From: Actinocrinis sp046724665
Lineage (GTDB): Bacteria; Actinomycetota; Actinomycetes; Streptomycetales; Catenulisporaceae
Direction: 5' to 3'
Assembly (NCBI GenBank): GCA_046724665.1
Contig: JBKOWZ010000001.1
Coordinates: 1 to 9,332 of the forward strand
Length of the DNA: 9,332 nt
The notes below the pieces were generated by a model. It was given only the letters and a program-made list of their open reading frames with translations, had not been told where the DNA came from and did not search any database. A program made the position numbers and the translations under genes. Of the stretch, positions 1-6,283 are shown one piece after another; the first letter of the stretch is position 1; every line of letters begins with the position of its first letter.

Positions 1-628
1 GCACCAGGTCGGGCAGCGGCGCGCGGTGCGCGGCGAGGTCGGCCAGCACCGCCCGGATCGGCCGGGCCGCGTGGCTGTGCACCGGGCCGCCGGCGTCCTC
101 GACCACGGCGACGCCCGCGTGGTACCGGATCTCCAGGTGCCTGCGGCCGTGCGAGGTGGCGGCCTCGTACGACCAGCCGTCGGCCGCCTCGACCACGGTG
201 CCCCCGGCGGCGCGCAGCACCTCGGCGAAGCGCTGGTAGAGCGGGCCGAGGTTGCGCGGGTGGCCGGTGGCGAACAGCACCCGCTGACGTTCCCTCAGCG
301 CGGCACCGAAGCGGACGGCGTAGCGGTCGAGCGCGTCGGCGGTGCGCTCGGGATCGATGGTGTCCTGGCCGTACCTGTGGTTCAGCAGGGGGCTGACGCC
401 GACCTTGCGCGCCATCAGCTCGAGCACCGAGTCGCGGGTCCAGTGCCCGGCCGGTTCGAGGCCGAGCAGGTAGTAGGGGTCGCGGTCGGCCAGCAGCCGG
501 TAGTGCAACAGGTTGTTCTCGCGCGGCGTGGCCACCCGGCCCGCCATCCCGGTCGCAGTCAGGTGCCCGACCAGCGCTTCGCGGGTCGGGTCGAGCTGTT
601 CTCCGAGGAGCGGAACCAGGGCGCTCAT
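1..628 (-). CDS. Conserved actinobacterial protein usually annotated as phosphatase (C-terminus outside window)
   Basis: The frame is open from ATG at 628 to the left edge, giving 209 codons with no stop; the C-terminus is missing. Recognisable pieces are an N-terminal helical region (EQLDPTREALVGHL, residues 10-23), the conserved block RVATPRENNL (31-40), HRYGQDTIDPERT (84-96), a strand-loop VLFATGHP (117-124), and HSHAARPIRAVL (184-195). From memory these match a family common in Streptomyces and annotated simply as 'phosphatase'; I know of no demonstrated substrate. The TGHP loop and HSH motif could be catalytic or metal-binding, which is inference. No Shine-Dalgarno precedes the ATG. Instead TAGTCT lies 6 bases upstream, which fits leaderless translation and supports this start. 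It is transcribed in the same direction as the exporter genes upstream of it, with 105 bases between. Identity is good at family level and weak for biochemical function. Confidence 0.8.
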   Translation of the reverse strand, partial: MSALVPLLGEQLDPTREALVGHLTATGMAGRVATPRENNLLHYRLLADRDPYYLLGLEPAGHWTRDSVLELMARKVGVSPLLNHRYGQDTIDPERTADALDRYAVRFGAALRERQRVLFATGHPRNLGPLYQRFAEVLRAAGGTVVEAADGWSYEAATSHGRRHLEIRYHAGVAVVEDAGGPVHSHAARPIRAVLADLAAHRAPLPDLV

Positions 629-634
629 GTTTCG

Positions 635-640
635 AGACTA
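635..640 (-). promoter_or_regulatory. -10 element of a probable leaderless promoter (phosphatase-annotated gene)
   Basis: TAGTCT on the minus strand, followed by six bases (CGAAAC) and then the ATG at 628. This TAnnnT-N6-start layout is typical of leaderless actinobacterial genes. No TTGAC-like -35 is apparent. Immediately upstream is the interrupted dyad gcggcc-gt-ggccgc (641-654), which would sit in the promoter spacer and could bind a regulator. The same nine bases TAGTCTCGA occur before the isomerase gene. Confidence 0.55.
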
Positions 641-675
641 GCGGCCGTGGCCGCGCCGCGATGAGAAATGGATCG

Positions 676-735
676 TTGCCGGCCGGGGTTGGCAAGCCTC
701 TGTCAGATCCGGCGGATCCGGATTCCGTACGGATC
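676..735 (-). terminator. Dyad-rich region just after the permease gene, possible terminator
   Basis: Two stem-forming repeats follow the permease stop codon. The first is gatccg (715-720) with cggatc (730-735) around a 9-base loop that contains most of the 10-bp palindrome tccgtacgga (724-733). The second is ttgcc (676-680) with ggcaa (691-695) around a GC-rich 10-base loop. Neither is followed by a U-run, so a classical Rho-independent terminator is not shown. Actinobacterial terminators often lack the U-run, and the position fits the end of the exporter operon. It could instead be regulator-binding DNA upstream of the next gene. Confidence 0.3.
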
Positions 736-1918
736 AGTCGGTGCGCAGCGCGACCACCGGATCGAGCCGTCCGGCGCGCCGGGCCGGCACGACGCCGAAG
801 ATCACGCCGACCGCCACCGAGACGCCGAAGGCCACGGCCGGCGACCACCAGGCGATCGCGGTGGGCAGCGGGCTGAACGCGCCGACGGCCACCGAGATGC
901 CCACGCCGAGCAGTATGCCGATGCCGCCGCCGACCGCGGTGAGCACCACCGCCTCGACCAGGAACTGGAGGATCACGTCGCGCTGCCTGGCGCCGAGGGC
1001 CTTGCGCAGCCCGATCTCGCGGGTGCGCTCGCGCACGCCGACCAGCATGATGTTGGACACCCCGACCCCGCCGACCAGCAGCGAGATCCCGGCGATGGCC
1101 GCGAGCACCAGGGTGAGCAGCGAGAGGATCTTGCCGATGGTGCCCAGTATCTGGTCCTGGGTCACCGCGGAGAACTGCTGCCCCGGGTACTTGGCGCTCA
1201 GCGTGGCGACCAGTTGGTCGGACAGCGGCCCTATCCGGTCCGGGGTGGGCGCCTTGACCGCGAGGTCCTGGATCGCGCTCAGCCCGAACAGCCGCTGCGC
1301 CGCGGTGATCGGGATGTCCACCTGGCTGTCCTGGCTGATGCCGAAGGCCGAGCCGCGGCGCACCGCCACGCCGACCACCCGGAAGCGCACTCCCGCGATC
1401 GTCACCGGCCGGCCGACCGGATCCTGGCCGGGGAACAGGTTCGCCGCGACGTCGGAGCCGAGCACCACGACGCGGGCGCTGGTGTCCACGTCGGCCTTGG
1501 TCAGGTATCCGCCCTCGGCGATCGGCCGGTTGAACACCTCGGGCACGGTCTGGGTCACGCCCTGGACGGTGGCGAAGTAGCTGAGCGCGCCGGCCCTGAT
1601 GTTCTCGCCGGAGGTGATGCTCGCGGTCACGTCGTTCGGCGAGCCGACGACCCGCGCGGCCAGGTCGATGTCGGAGAGCTGTAGCCGGGAGACCGAGGGC
1701 GCGGTGCCGAAGGCGAACTTGCCGGGCACCACCAGGATGATGTTGGAGCCGAGGCCCTCGACCTCGTCCTGCACCATGTCGCGCGCGCCGCCGCCGATGG
1801 CGACGAGCACGACCACCGCCGCGACGCCGATGATCACCCCGACCATGGTCAGCAGCGAGCGCAGCCGGTTCGCGGCCAGCGACTCGCCCGCCACGCGCAG
1901 GGACTCCAGCGGGTTCAC
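734..1918 (-). CDS. ABC exporter permease, FtsX/MacB type (YknZ-like)
   Basis: Integral membrane subunit of a type VII (MacB-like) ABC exporter, 394 residues. The topology is diagnostic: N-terminal helix 21-43, a large extracytoplasmic MacB_PCD domain at about 45-262, then three C-terminal helices at about 264-293, 318-347 and 355-378. The cytoplasmic block RTREIGLRKALGA (298-310) and the end PARRAGRLDPVVALR (378-392) are conserved FtsX-superfamily sequences that contact the ATPase. There is no fused ATPase, unlike Gram-negative MacB; the nucleotide-binding subunit is the preceding gene, as in the YknXYZ arrangement of Bacillus. The start is GTG at 1918, overlapping the ATPase stop as GTGA (1915-1918), so translation is probably coupled. 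MacB-type proteins transmit force to an adaptor rather than carry substrate through the membrane. The substrate cannot be inferred; peptides, toxins or cell-envelope molecules are possible. Confidence 0.93.
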   Translation of the reverse strand: MNPLESLRVAGESLAANRLRSLLTMVGVIIGVAAVVVLVAIGGGARDMVQDEVEGLGSNIILVVPGKFAFGTAPSVSRLQLSDIDLAARVVGSPNDVTASITSGENIRAGALSYFATVQGVTQTVPEVFNRPIAEGGYLTKADVDTSARVVVLGSDVAANLFPGQDPVGRPVTIAGVRFRVVGVAVRRGSAFGISQDSQVDIPITAAQRLFGLSAIQDLAVKAPTPDRIGPLSDQLVATLSAKYPGQQFSAVTQDQILGTIGKILSLLTLVLAAIAGISLLVGGVGVSNIMLVGVRERTREIGLRKALGARQRDVILQFLVEAVVLTAVGGGIGILLGVGISVAVGAFSPLPTAIAWWSPAVAFGVSVAVGVIFGVVPARRAGRLDPVVALRTD

Positions 1919-2688
1919 CGGTCCTGCGCCGCCTTCCCGGCCGCGGTGCCGAGCGCCGGCAGGCTCGCGCCGGTGTCCTCGACGACCAGGCCGTCCCGCA
2001 TGCGGATCAGCCTCCGTGCCCGCGCGGCGATCTCCGCCTCGTGCGTGACCAGGACGATCGCGACGCCGCGGTCCCGGTTCAGCGACTCCAGGATCGCCAT
2101 GACCTCGTCCCCGTTCGCCGTGTCGAGGTTCCCGGTCGGCTCGTCGGCCAGCAGTACGCGCGGTTCGCCGACGAGTGCGCGCGCGATGGCGACGCGCTGC
2201 TGCTCGCCGCCGGACAGCTGCGTGGGCCGGTGCTTGAGCCGCTGCCCGAGGTGCACGGCCTCGAGCGCGGCGGTCGCCCGGCGGCGCCGCTCGGCCCGGC
2301 CCACGCCGCGATAGACCAGCGGCAGCGCCACGTTGTCGAGCGCGGACGTGCGCGGCAGCAGTTGGAAGGACTGGAAGACGAAGCCGATAGACTCGTTGCG
2401 CAGCCTGGCCAGGTCGCCGTCGCCGAGCTTGGCGATGTCGCGCCCGCCGATCAGCAGCGAGCCCGAACTCGGCCGGTCCAGGCAGCCGAGCAGGTGCATC
2501 AGGGTGGACTTGCCCGAGCCGGACGGACCGGTGACGGCGACGTATTCGCCCTCGTCGATGCGCAGCGAGACCCCGCGCAGCGCCGCGACCTCGACCCCGT
2601 CGAGCCGGTAGATCCGGCGCACGTCGCGCGCCTCGATCGCGACCGCCGAACCGGCCGCCGCCGCGGGGTCCATGACGTCGGCGCTCAA
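1915..2688 (-). CDS. ABC exporter ATP-binding protein (MacB/LolD/YknY type)
   Basis: Cytoplasmic nucleotide-binding subunit that powers the FtsX-type permease, 257 residues. All ABC motifs are present: Walker A GPSGSGKS (54-61), Q-loop Gln106 in FVFQSFQLLP, signature LSGGEQQ (158-164), Walker B VLLADEP (178-184) with catalytic Glu183, D-loop NLDT (187-190), and switch His216 in LVTHE. The sequences NVALPLVYRGV (119-129) and DEPTGNLDT are typical of the MacB/LolD/FtsE subfamily. The longest frame starts at TTG 2688, which overlaps the adaptor stop as TTGA (2685-2688). ATG at 2673 (residue 6) is a possible alternative and would leave 11 bases between the genes. Neither has a strong Shine-Dalgarno. 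The ABC fold starts only near residue 17, so both starts give a complete protein. The C-terminal tail after residue 237 is Ala-rich and probably disordered. Confidence 0.95.
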   Translation of the reverse strand: MSADVMDPAAAAGSAVAIEARDVRRIYRLDGVEVAALRGVSLRIDEGEYVAVTGPSGSGKSTLMHLLGCLDRPSSGSLLIGGRDIAKLGDGDLARLRNESIGFVFQSFQLLPRTSALDNVALPLVYRGVGRAERRRRATAALEAVHLGQRLKHRPTQLSGGEQQRVAIARALVGEPRVLLADEPTGNLDTANGDEVMAILESLNRDRGVAIVLVTHEAEIAARARRLIRMRDGLVVEDTGASLPALGTAAGKAAQDR

Positions 2689-4094
2689 CCGACGTGGTTC
2701 CCGTCGGCGACCTTGTCGGCGCCGGCGACGACGATCCGCTGGCCGACGCTCAGGCCGGTGAGAACCTGCACCAACTTGTCCCCCTGCGCGCCGAGCCGGA
2801 TCGCCTGCTTGTGCGCGACGCCGCCGGTGACGAGCCAGACGCTGGTGACGTTGCCGTCCGTGACCAGCGCGGCGGACGGCACGGAGAGCGCGTGCTGCAC
2901 GGTACGGACGCTGAGGTCCGCGATGGCGCTCATGCCCGGCAGCGGGACCGGGGCCGCGGCGCCGTCGGACAGCTTGCCCGCGCCGAGCCGGATGCGCACG
3001 GTGTAGGTCACACCGCCCTGCGACGAGGTGGTGGAGTTCGGATCGACGGCTGTGACAGTTCCCTGATAGCTGGCGCCGGGAACGGCGTTGAGCTGGATGC
3101 GCGCGGCGACCCCGGGGGCGACGGTGAGCACGTCGGTCTCGTCCACCTGCGCGGTGACCGACAGGTTCGAAGCGTCGGTCACGGTGAACAGCGCGCCGCC
3201 ACTGGTGACCGGGCTGTCGGCGGCGATGACGGTGCCGCCCGAACCGGCCGAGCCGCCCGAACCGCCGGCGTTCGAACCCGCACCCCCGGCGGCCGAGCCG
3301 AACGCGGCGGAGCCGCCCACGCCCGAGGCCGCCCCGGCGAGCAGCTGGCTCAGCGAGCCGAGGCTGTTCGAACCCGCGCTCGGCTGGCCGCTGCCGAGCG
3401 TGACGATGCCGGAGATCGGGGCGGTCACGGTCAGCGCGTCCACGGTGCGCTGGGCGACATCGACGGCGGCCTGCGCCTGCATGCTCTGCGCCTGGCCGAG
3501 CGAGGCGAGCACCTGCGTCGCCGAGGCCAGCCCCCGCTGGAACTGCGAGATGGTGTCCGCCACCGTGCGGATCGCGGCGTCGTACGAACTCTGCGTCGCG
3601 GAGATCTGGTCGAGCAGCGCTTCGCGCAGCCGCGGATCAGCTATCTGCCGCGCCGCCGACCGGGCGTGCCGGAACGCCCGGTCGGCGCTGCTGCGGGCGG
3701 AGTACGCGGCCTCGGCGAAGCCGTCGCCGGTCGGTTCGATTCCTGAGCCGCCCGAGGCGGCGGCCTGCTCGGCGGCCTGCTTGGCCTGGTCGAGCTGCTT
3801 CTGGGCGGCGGGCGAGGAGATGACCCCGAGCAGCTGGCCCCTGGTCACCCGCTGGCCGTCCTGCACGGCGAGCTTCGCGACGGTGCCGTCCGCGGCCGCC
3901 GAGAGCGTGATCTGGGCCTTCGGGACGATGTTCGCAGGGGCCTGCACAACCTGGGCCACGGTGCCGTAGCCGACCGCGGCGACCTTGATCCCCGAGTCCG
4001 GGTTCGACGTGCAACCTGATGCCGTGACGGCCACCGCCGCCGTGACGCAGCCGAGCGCCAGGAACAGTCCCGTACGAGCCCATACTCTGCTCAC
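2685..4094 (-). CDS. Lipoprotein periplasmic-adaptor-like subunit of the ABC exporter (HlyD/MacA/YknX type)
   Basis: Extracytoplasmic adaptor, 469 residues from GTG 4094. It has a lipoprotein signal peptide: Arg-containing n-region, hydrophobic core at about 9-23, and lipobox ASGC with Cys28 as the predicted lipidated residue. The adaptor domains follow: first half of a lipoyl-like domain (about 58-94), alpha-helical hairpin (about 96-220), second lipoyl half with TVTAPISGIVT (222-232), beta-barrel (about 301-395, including VDETDVLTVAPG), and membrane-proximal domain (about 400-469). A Gly/Ser/Ala-rich stretch at about 233-293 interrupts the lipoyl/barrel junction. Start choice: TACGAT lies 7 bases before GTG 4094, favouring leaderless initiation. 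ATG at 4103 would add three residues but overlaps that hexamer. The open frame extends to 4289, but that extension precedes the signal peptide and is implausible. First gene of the exporter operon; its stop overlaps the ATPase start. Confidence 0.9.
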   Translation of the reverse strand: MSRVWARTGLFLALGCVTAAVAVTASGCTSNPDSGIKVAAVGYGTVAQVVQAPANIVPKAQITLSAAADGTVAKLAVQDGQRVTRGQLLGVISSPAAQKQLDQAKQAAEQAAASGGSGIEPTGDGFAEAAYSARSSADRAFRHARSAARQIADPRLREALLDQISATQSSYDAAIRTVADTISQFQRGLASATQVLASLGQAQSMQAQAAVDVAQRTVDALTVTAPISGIVTLGSGQPSAGSNSLGSLSQLLAGAASGVGGSAAFGSAAGGAGSNAGGSGGSAGSGGTVIAADSPVTSGGALFTVTDASNLSVTAQVDETDVLTVAPGVAARIQLNAVPGASYQGTVTAVDPNSTTSSQGGVTYTVRIRLGAGKLSDGAAAPVPLPGMSAIADLSVRTVQHALSVPSAALVTDGNVTSVWLVTGGVAHKQAIRLGAQGDKLVQVLTGLSVGQRIVVAGADKVADGNHVG

Positions 4095-4101
4095 GCGATA
4101 C

Positions 4102-4107
4102 ATCGTA
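4102..4107 (-). promoter_or_regulatory. -10 element of a probable leaderless promoter (exporter operon)
   Basis: TACGAT on the minus strand, followed by seven bases (GTATCGC) and then GTG at 4094. The hexamer overlaps the competing ATG start at 4103, so if it is the real -10 that ATG cannot be within the transcript. No clear -35 is visible 17-18 bases further upstream. Confidence 0.5.
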
Positions 4108-4219
4108 TGCAGTGCCCGTTCGGCAGGGTGTGGCCGGGGGCGGTGAGCCGTCGAAATCGCCGAAGTGGCGCAAGGGACATTCCGGGCAGGCGCCGATGTC
4201 TCGGCCCTGAGATCTTCGT

Positions 4220-4255
4220 CGTCCCACCGGAGCGTCCAGCGCGTCCGGTGGGACG
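4220..4255 (-). terminator. Strong 12-bp hairpin between proC and the exporter operon
   Basis: Perfect inverted repeat cgtcccaccgga (4220-4231) and tccggtgggacg (4244-4255) around a 12-base loop. On the minus strand it starts 91 bases after the proC stop and ends 125 bases before the adaptor start. The GC-rich stem has no U-run after it, so it would be a U-less actinobacterial-type terminator for proC, an mRNA 3'-end stabiliser, or an operator or leader structure of the exporter operon. The structure is seen directly; its role is inference. Confidence 0.5.
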
Positions 4256-4266
4256 CCGATTCGGCC

Positions 4267-4272
4267 AGACTA
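4267..4272 (-). promoter_or_regulatory. Possible second -10 upstream of the exporter operon
   Basis: TAGTCT on the minus strand, the same hexamer used before the phosphatase-annotated gene and the isomerase gene, but with no start codon 6-7 bases downstream. If active it would start a transcript near 4260 whose first bases are the 12-bp hairpin, giving a leader of about 165 bases before the adaptor. The flanking stretch 4311-4345 is unusually AT-rich for this window and contains the palindrome taccggta (4319-4326). No -35 is convincing, so this is weak. Confidence 0.22.
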
Positions 4273-4346
4273 GCCACGCCGTGGATCACCGACGGCGTTC
4301 GTGTCCCAACCGTGATCTACCGGTAATAAGAGTCATAACATTCGGG

Positions 4347-5231
4347 TCATGCGCCCGAGGCCAGCTCACGGGAGCGGTCACGTGCCGCTTCGAGCGCGGC
4401 GAGCAGCGCGGCTCGCACCGAGTGCCGCTCGAGTTCGCGGATCGCCGAGATGGTGGTGCCCGCCGGGGAGGTGACCGCCTCACGCAGCTTGACCGGGTGC
4501 TCGCCGGAGTCGCGCAGCATCACCGCCGCGCCGATCGCGGACTGCACGATCAGCTCGTGCGCGGTCGCACGCGGCAGGCCGAGCAGGATGCCGGCGTCGA
4601 TCATCGCTTCGACCAGGTAGTAGAAGTAGGCCGGGCCGGAGCCGGAGAGCGCGGTAACGGCGTCCTGCTGCGACTCGGGCACGCGCACGGTCTTGCCGAC
4701 CGGCCGGAAGATCTCCTCGGTGCGGCGCAGGTGCTCATCGGATGCGTGCGCGCCCGGCGAGATGGCGGACATCGCCTCGTCCACAAGCACCGGGGTGTTC
4801 GTCATGACCCGGACCACAGGCAGTCCCGGCACGCCGAGCCGGTCGGCGACGTACGCCGTCGTAATGCCCGCGGCGCCCGAGATCACCAGCCGGTCGGCCG
4901 GCATGTGCGGCGCGAGTTCGTCCAGCAGTGTCGCCATGTCCTGCGGCTTGACGGTCAGGATGAGCGTGTCGGCGCTCTTGGCCGCCTCGGCGTTGGAGAC
5001 CGCCGCGACGCCGTAGCGCTCGACCAGCTCCGCGGCCCGCTCGGCGCGGCGCGTGGTGACCATGACCTCGTCGGCGGCCTTCCCCGCGCGCAGCACGCCG
5101 GAGACCAGCGCCTCGCCCATCTTGCCCGCGCCGAGTACGGCCAGCCGCCCGCCGTCGCCACCGCGCGCAGCCGCACGCCCTTCGACGCCGCGATGCTCGG
5201 CGCCGCCGCTGCCAACGCCCTGACTCGTCAT
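4347..5231 (-). CDS. proC: Pyrroline-5-carboxylate reductase
   Basis: Catalyses the last step of proline synthesis, NAD(P)H-dependent reduction of 1-pyrroline-5-carboxylate to L-proline, in the cytoplasm. It has 294 residues. The Rossmann motif GAGKMG (34-39) binds the cofactor; further family landmarks are TVKPQD (93-98), ISGAAGITTAYV (117-128), MTNTP (143-147), SGSGPAYFYYLVEAM (196-210), and the P5CR signature region TSPAGTTISAI (254-264), with the helical dimerisation domain C-terminal. Typical family members are about 265-280 residues; the excess is a Gly/Ala/Arg-rich N-terminal extension of about 27 residues. That start is supported by GAGGA at 5239-5243, seven bases before the ATG, the only clear Shine-Dalgarno among the starts examined. 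The isomerase stop is 22 bases upstream, so the two genes are probably co-transcribed. Annotation is secure. Confidence 0.97.
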   Translation of the reverse strand: MTSQGVGSGGAEHRGVEGRAAARGGDGGRLAVLGAGKMGEALVSGVLRAGKAADEVMVTTRRAERAAELVERYGVAAVSNAEAAKSADTLILTVKPQDMATLLDELAPHMPADRLVISGAAGITTAYVADRLGVPGLPVVRVMTNTPVLVDEAMSAISPGAHASDEHLRRTEEIFRPVGKTVRVPESQQDAVTALSGSGPAYFYYLVEAMIDAGILLGLPRATAHELIVQSAIGAAVMLRDSGEHPVKLREAVTSPAGTTISAIRELERHSVRAALLAALEAARDRSRELASGA

Positions 5232-5238
5232 GCGCTTT

Positions 5239-5243
5239 TCCTC
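5239..5243 (-). promoter_or_regulatory. Shine-Dalgarno site of proC
   Basis: GAGGA on the minus strand, seven bases before the proC ATG at 5231, within the 22-base gap after the isomerase stop codon. It fixes the proC start including its N-terminal extension, and contrasts with the other genes here, which lack such a site. This is expected for a gene inside an operon. Confidence 0.75.
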
Positions 5244-5253
5244 GATCTCGTCC

Positions 5254-6177
5254 TCATCCGTGGTCGGCTACATCAAAGACGCCGCCCTCGACTTCGCCCT
5301 TGACGGTGCCCCTACGGTCCTCCACCGCCGCCGCACCGGCAAGGTGCCGACGCGCGAACAGCAGTGCTTCGTGCAGGTCCACGTCCCTCTCGTCCTGATT
5401 CGCCGCGCGCCGGGTGTTGATCTCAAGCACCACATTGCCGTCGAAGTCGTTGCGGCCGAGCAGCCCCAGGATCTGCGCGCACGGCTGGTTGCCCCGGCCC
5501 GGCACCAGGTGCTCGTCGGCGTTGGAGCCGCTGCCGTCCGCGAGGTGGAGGTGCGCGAGCCGCGTGCCCATCCGGTCGAGCATCGACAGCGTGTCGATAC
5601 GTGAGGTGGCCGCGTGCGAGAGGTCGAGCGTGAAGTGCGGGTAGTCCTGCTCGGTCGGATCCCAGCCCGGAGCGTACGCCTCCACGCCACGTTCGCCGAC
5701 GATCCGGTTGCGCGGGGTGCGCCACGGATACATGTTCTCGACCGCGAAGCGGATGTCCGTCTCGTTCTGCATCCGCCTGATGCCCTCGACGAAGTCGGCC
5801 GCGTACTTGGGCTGCCAGACGAAGGGCGGATGCACGACCACCGTGTTGGCGCCGAGGGCTTCGGCGGCTTCGCGCGCCTTGACCAGCTTCGCCCAGGGCT
5901 CGGTACCCCAGACCCGTTGCAGATTCAGCCAGAACAGGCATGGCGCGTGCACGGCCAGGATCGGCAGGTTGAGCCCGTCGCGCAGCCGCCGCAGCGAGTC
6001 GATCGACTGGCTCACCGGATCGTTGGTGACCATCACCTCGACGCCGTCGTAGCCGAGCCGTGCAGCCGCGGCAAAGCCGGTCGCCGTGCTCGCCGGGTAC
6101 ACCGAGATCGTCGAGAGCGCGACCTTGGGGACGTTGACCCGCGCCGCCTCGCCACTGCTACCGACTGCCCACGTCAC
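5254..6177 (-). CDS. Sugar phosphate isomerase/epimerase-like TIM-barrel protein (AP endonuclease family 2 fold)
   Basis: A 307-residue protein of the xylose-isomerase-like TIM-barrel superfamily; the actual substrate is unknown. Barrel strands and likely metal-site motifs appear in order: VALSTISVYP (19-28), LGYDGVEVM (41-49), ILAVHAPC (73-80), NTVVVHPPF (111-119), FAVENMYPW with Glu147 (144-152), HFTLDLSHAATS with Asp185 and His188 (181-192), LAHLHLADG with His209/His211 (207-215), DEHLVPGRG (221-229), and VVLEINTRR with Glu252 (249-257). Glu147, Asp185, His211 and Glu252 are the probable divalent-metal ligands by family analogy. The start is GTG 6177: the only other codons near the fold start are not initiators, and TAGTCT is seven bases upstream. 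The last roughly 27 residues form a charged tail beyond the barrel. Close homologues sit beside ppx in Streptomyces (memory). Its role next to proC and ppx is not apparent. Confidence 0.88.
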   Translation of the reverse strand: MTWAVGSSGEAARVNVPKVALSTISVYPASTATGFAAAARLGYDGVEVMVTNDPVSQSIDSLRRLRDGLNLPILAVHAPCLFWLNLQRVWGTEPWAKLVKAREAAEALGANTVVVHPPFVWQPKYAADFVEGIRRMQNETDIRFAVENMYPWRTPRNRIVGERGVEAYAPGWDPTEQDYPHFTLDLSHAATSRIDTLSMLDRMGTRLAHLHLADGSGSNADEHLVPGRGNQPCAQILGLLGRNDFDGNVVLEINTRRAANQDERDVDLHEALLFARRHLAGAAAVEDRRGTVKGEVEGGVFDVADHG

Positions 6178-6184
6178 GTGATCG

Positions 6185-6190
6185 AGACTA
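6185..6190 (-). promoter_or_regulatory. -10 element of a probable leaderless promoter (isomerase-proC)
   Basis: TAGTCT on the minus strand, then CGATCAC, then GTG at 6177 (seven-base gap). There is no Shine-Dalgarno at a normal distance. The start point falls in the palindrome tcacgtga (6174-6181). This would give isomerase and proC a promoter separate from that of ppx. Confidence 0.5.
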
Positions 6191-6248
6191 CCTACCTGTC
6201 GGACGGGTCTCCTACAGCGTTCTCCTTAAGCTCGTGTTCCCACACTCC

Positions 6249-6273
6249 TACAGCTCTACGTCCGCCAGCTGTA
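6249..6273 (-). repeat. Small inverted repeat just after ppx
   Basis: tacagct (6249-6255) and agctgta (6267-6273) flank an 11-base loop, ending 11 bases after the ppx stop on the minus strand. The 9-mer ctcctacag also recurs directly at 6209-6217 and 6245-6253. A weak terminator or a regulator site for the isomerase promoter are both possible. The stem is short and lacks a U-run. Confidence 0.3.
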
Positions 6274-6283
6274 CGGGCCGCGC

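Noticed and set aside
668..1684. Long plus-strand open frame opposite the permease gene
   Set aside because: It is Arg/Asp/His-rich with no domain, and lies wholly antisense to a convincing FtsX-type gene; it is a by-product of GC-rich codon structure.
2671..2673. ATG at 2673 as the definite start of the ATPase
   Set aside because: Kept only as an alternative; the TTG at 2688 gives a TTGA overlap that mirrors the GTGA overlap at the next junction.
2041..3746. Two long plus-strand open frames opposite the ATPase and adaptor genes
   Set aside because: Low-complexity Arg/Ala/Asp composition, no recognisable motif, and antisense to genes with complete family signatures.
4095..4289. N-terminal extension of the adaptor to a start at 4289
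   Set aside because: It would place more than 60 polar residues before a well-formed lipoprotein signal peptide and runs through the 12-bp hairpin.
4107..5303. 398-residue plus-strand open frame across the spacer and proC
   Set aside because: It is antisense to proC, Arg/His/Gly-rich and without domains; proC carries all P5CR motifs and a Shine-Dalgarno.
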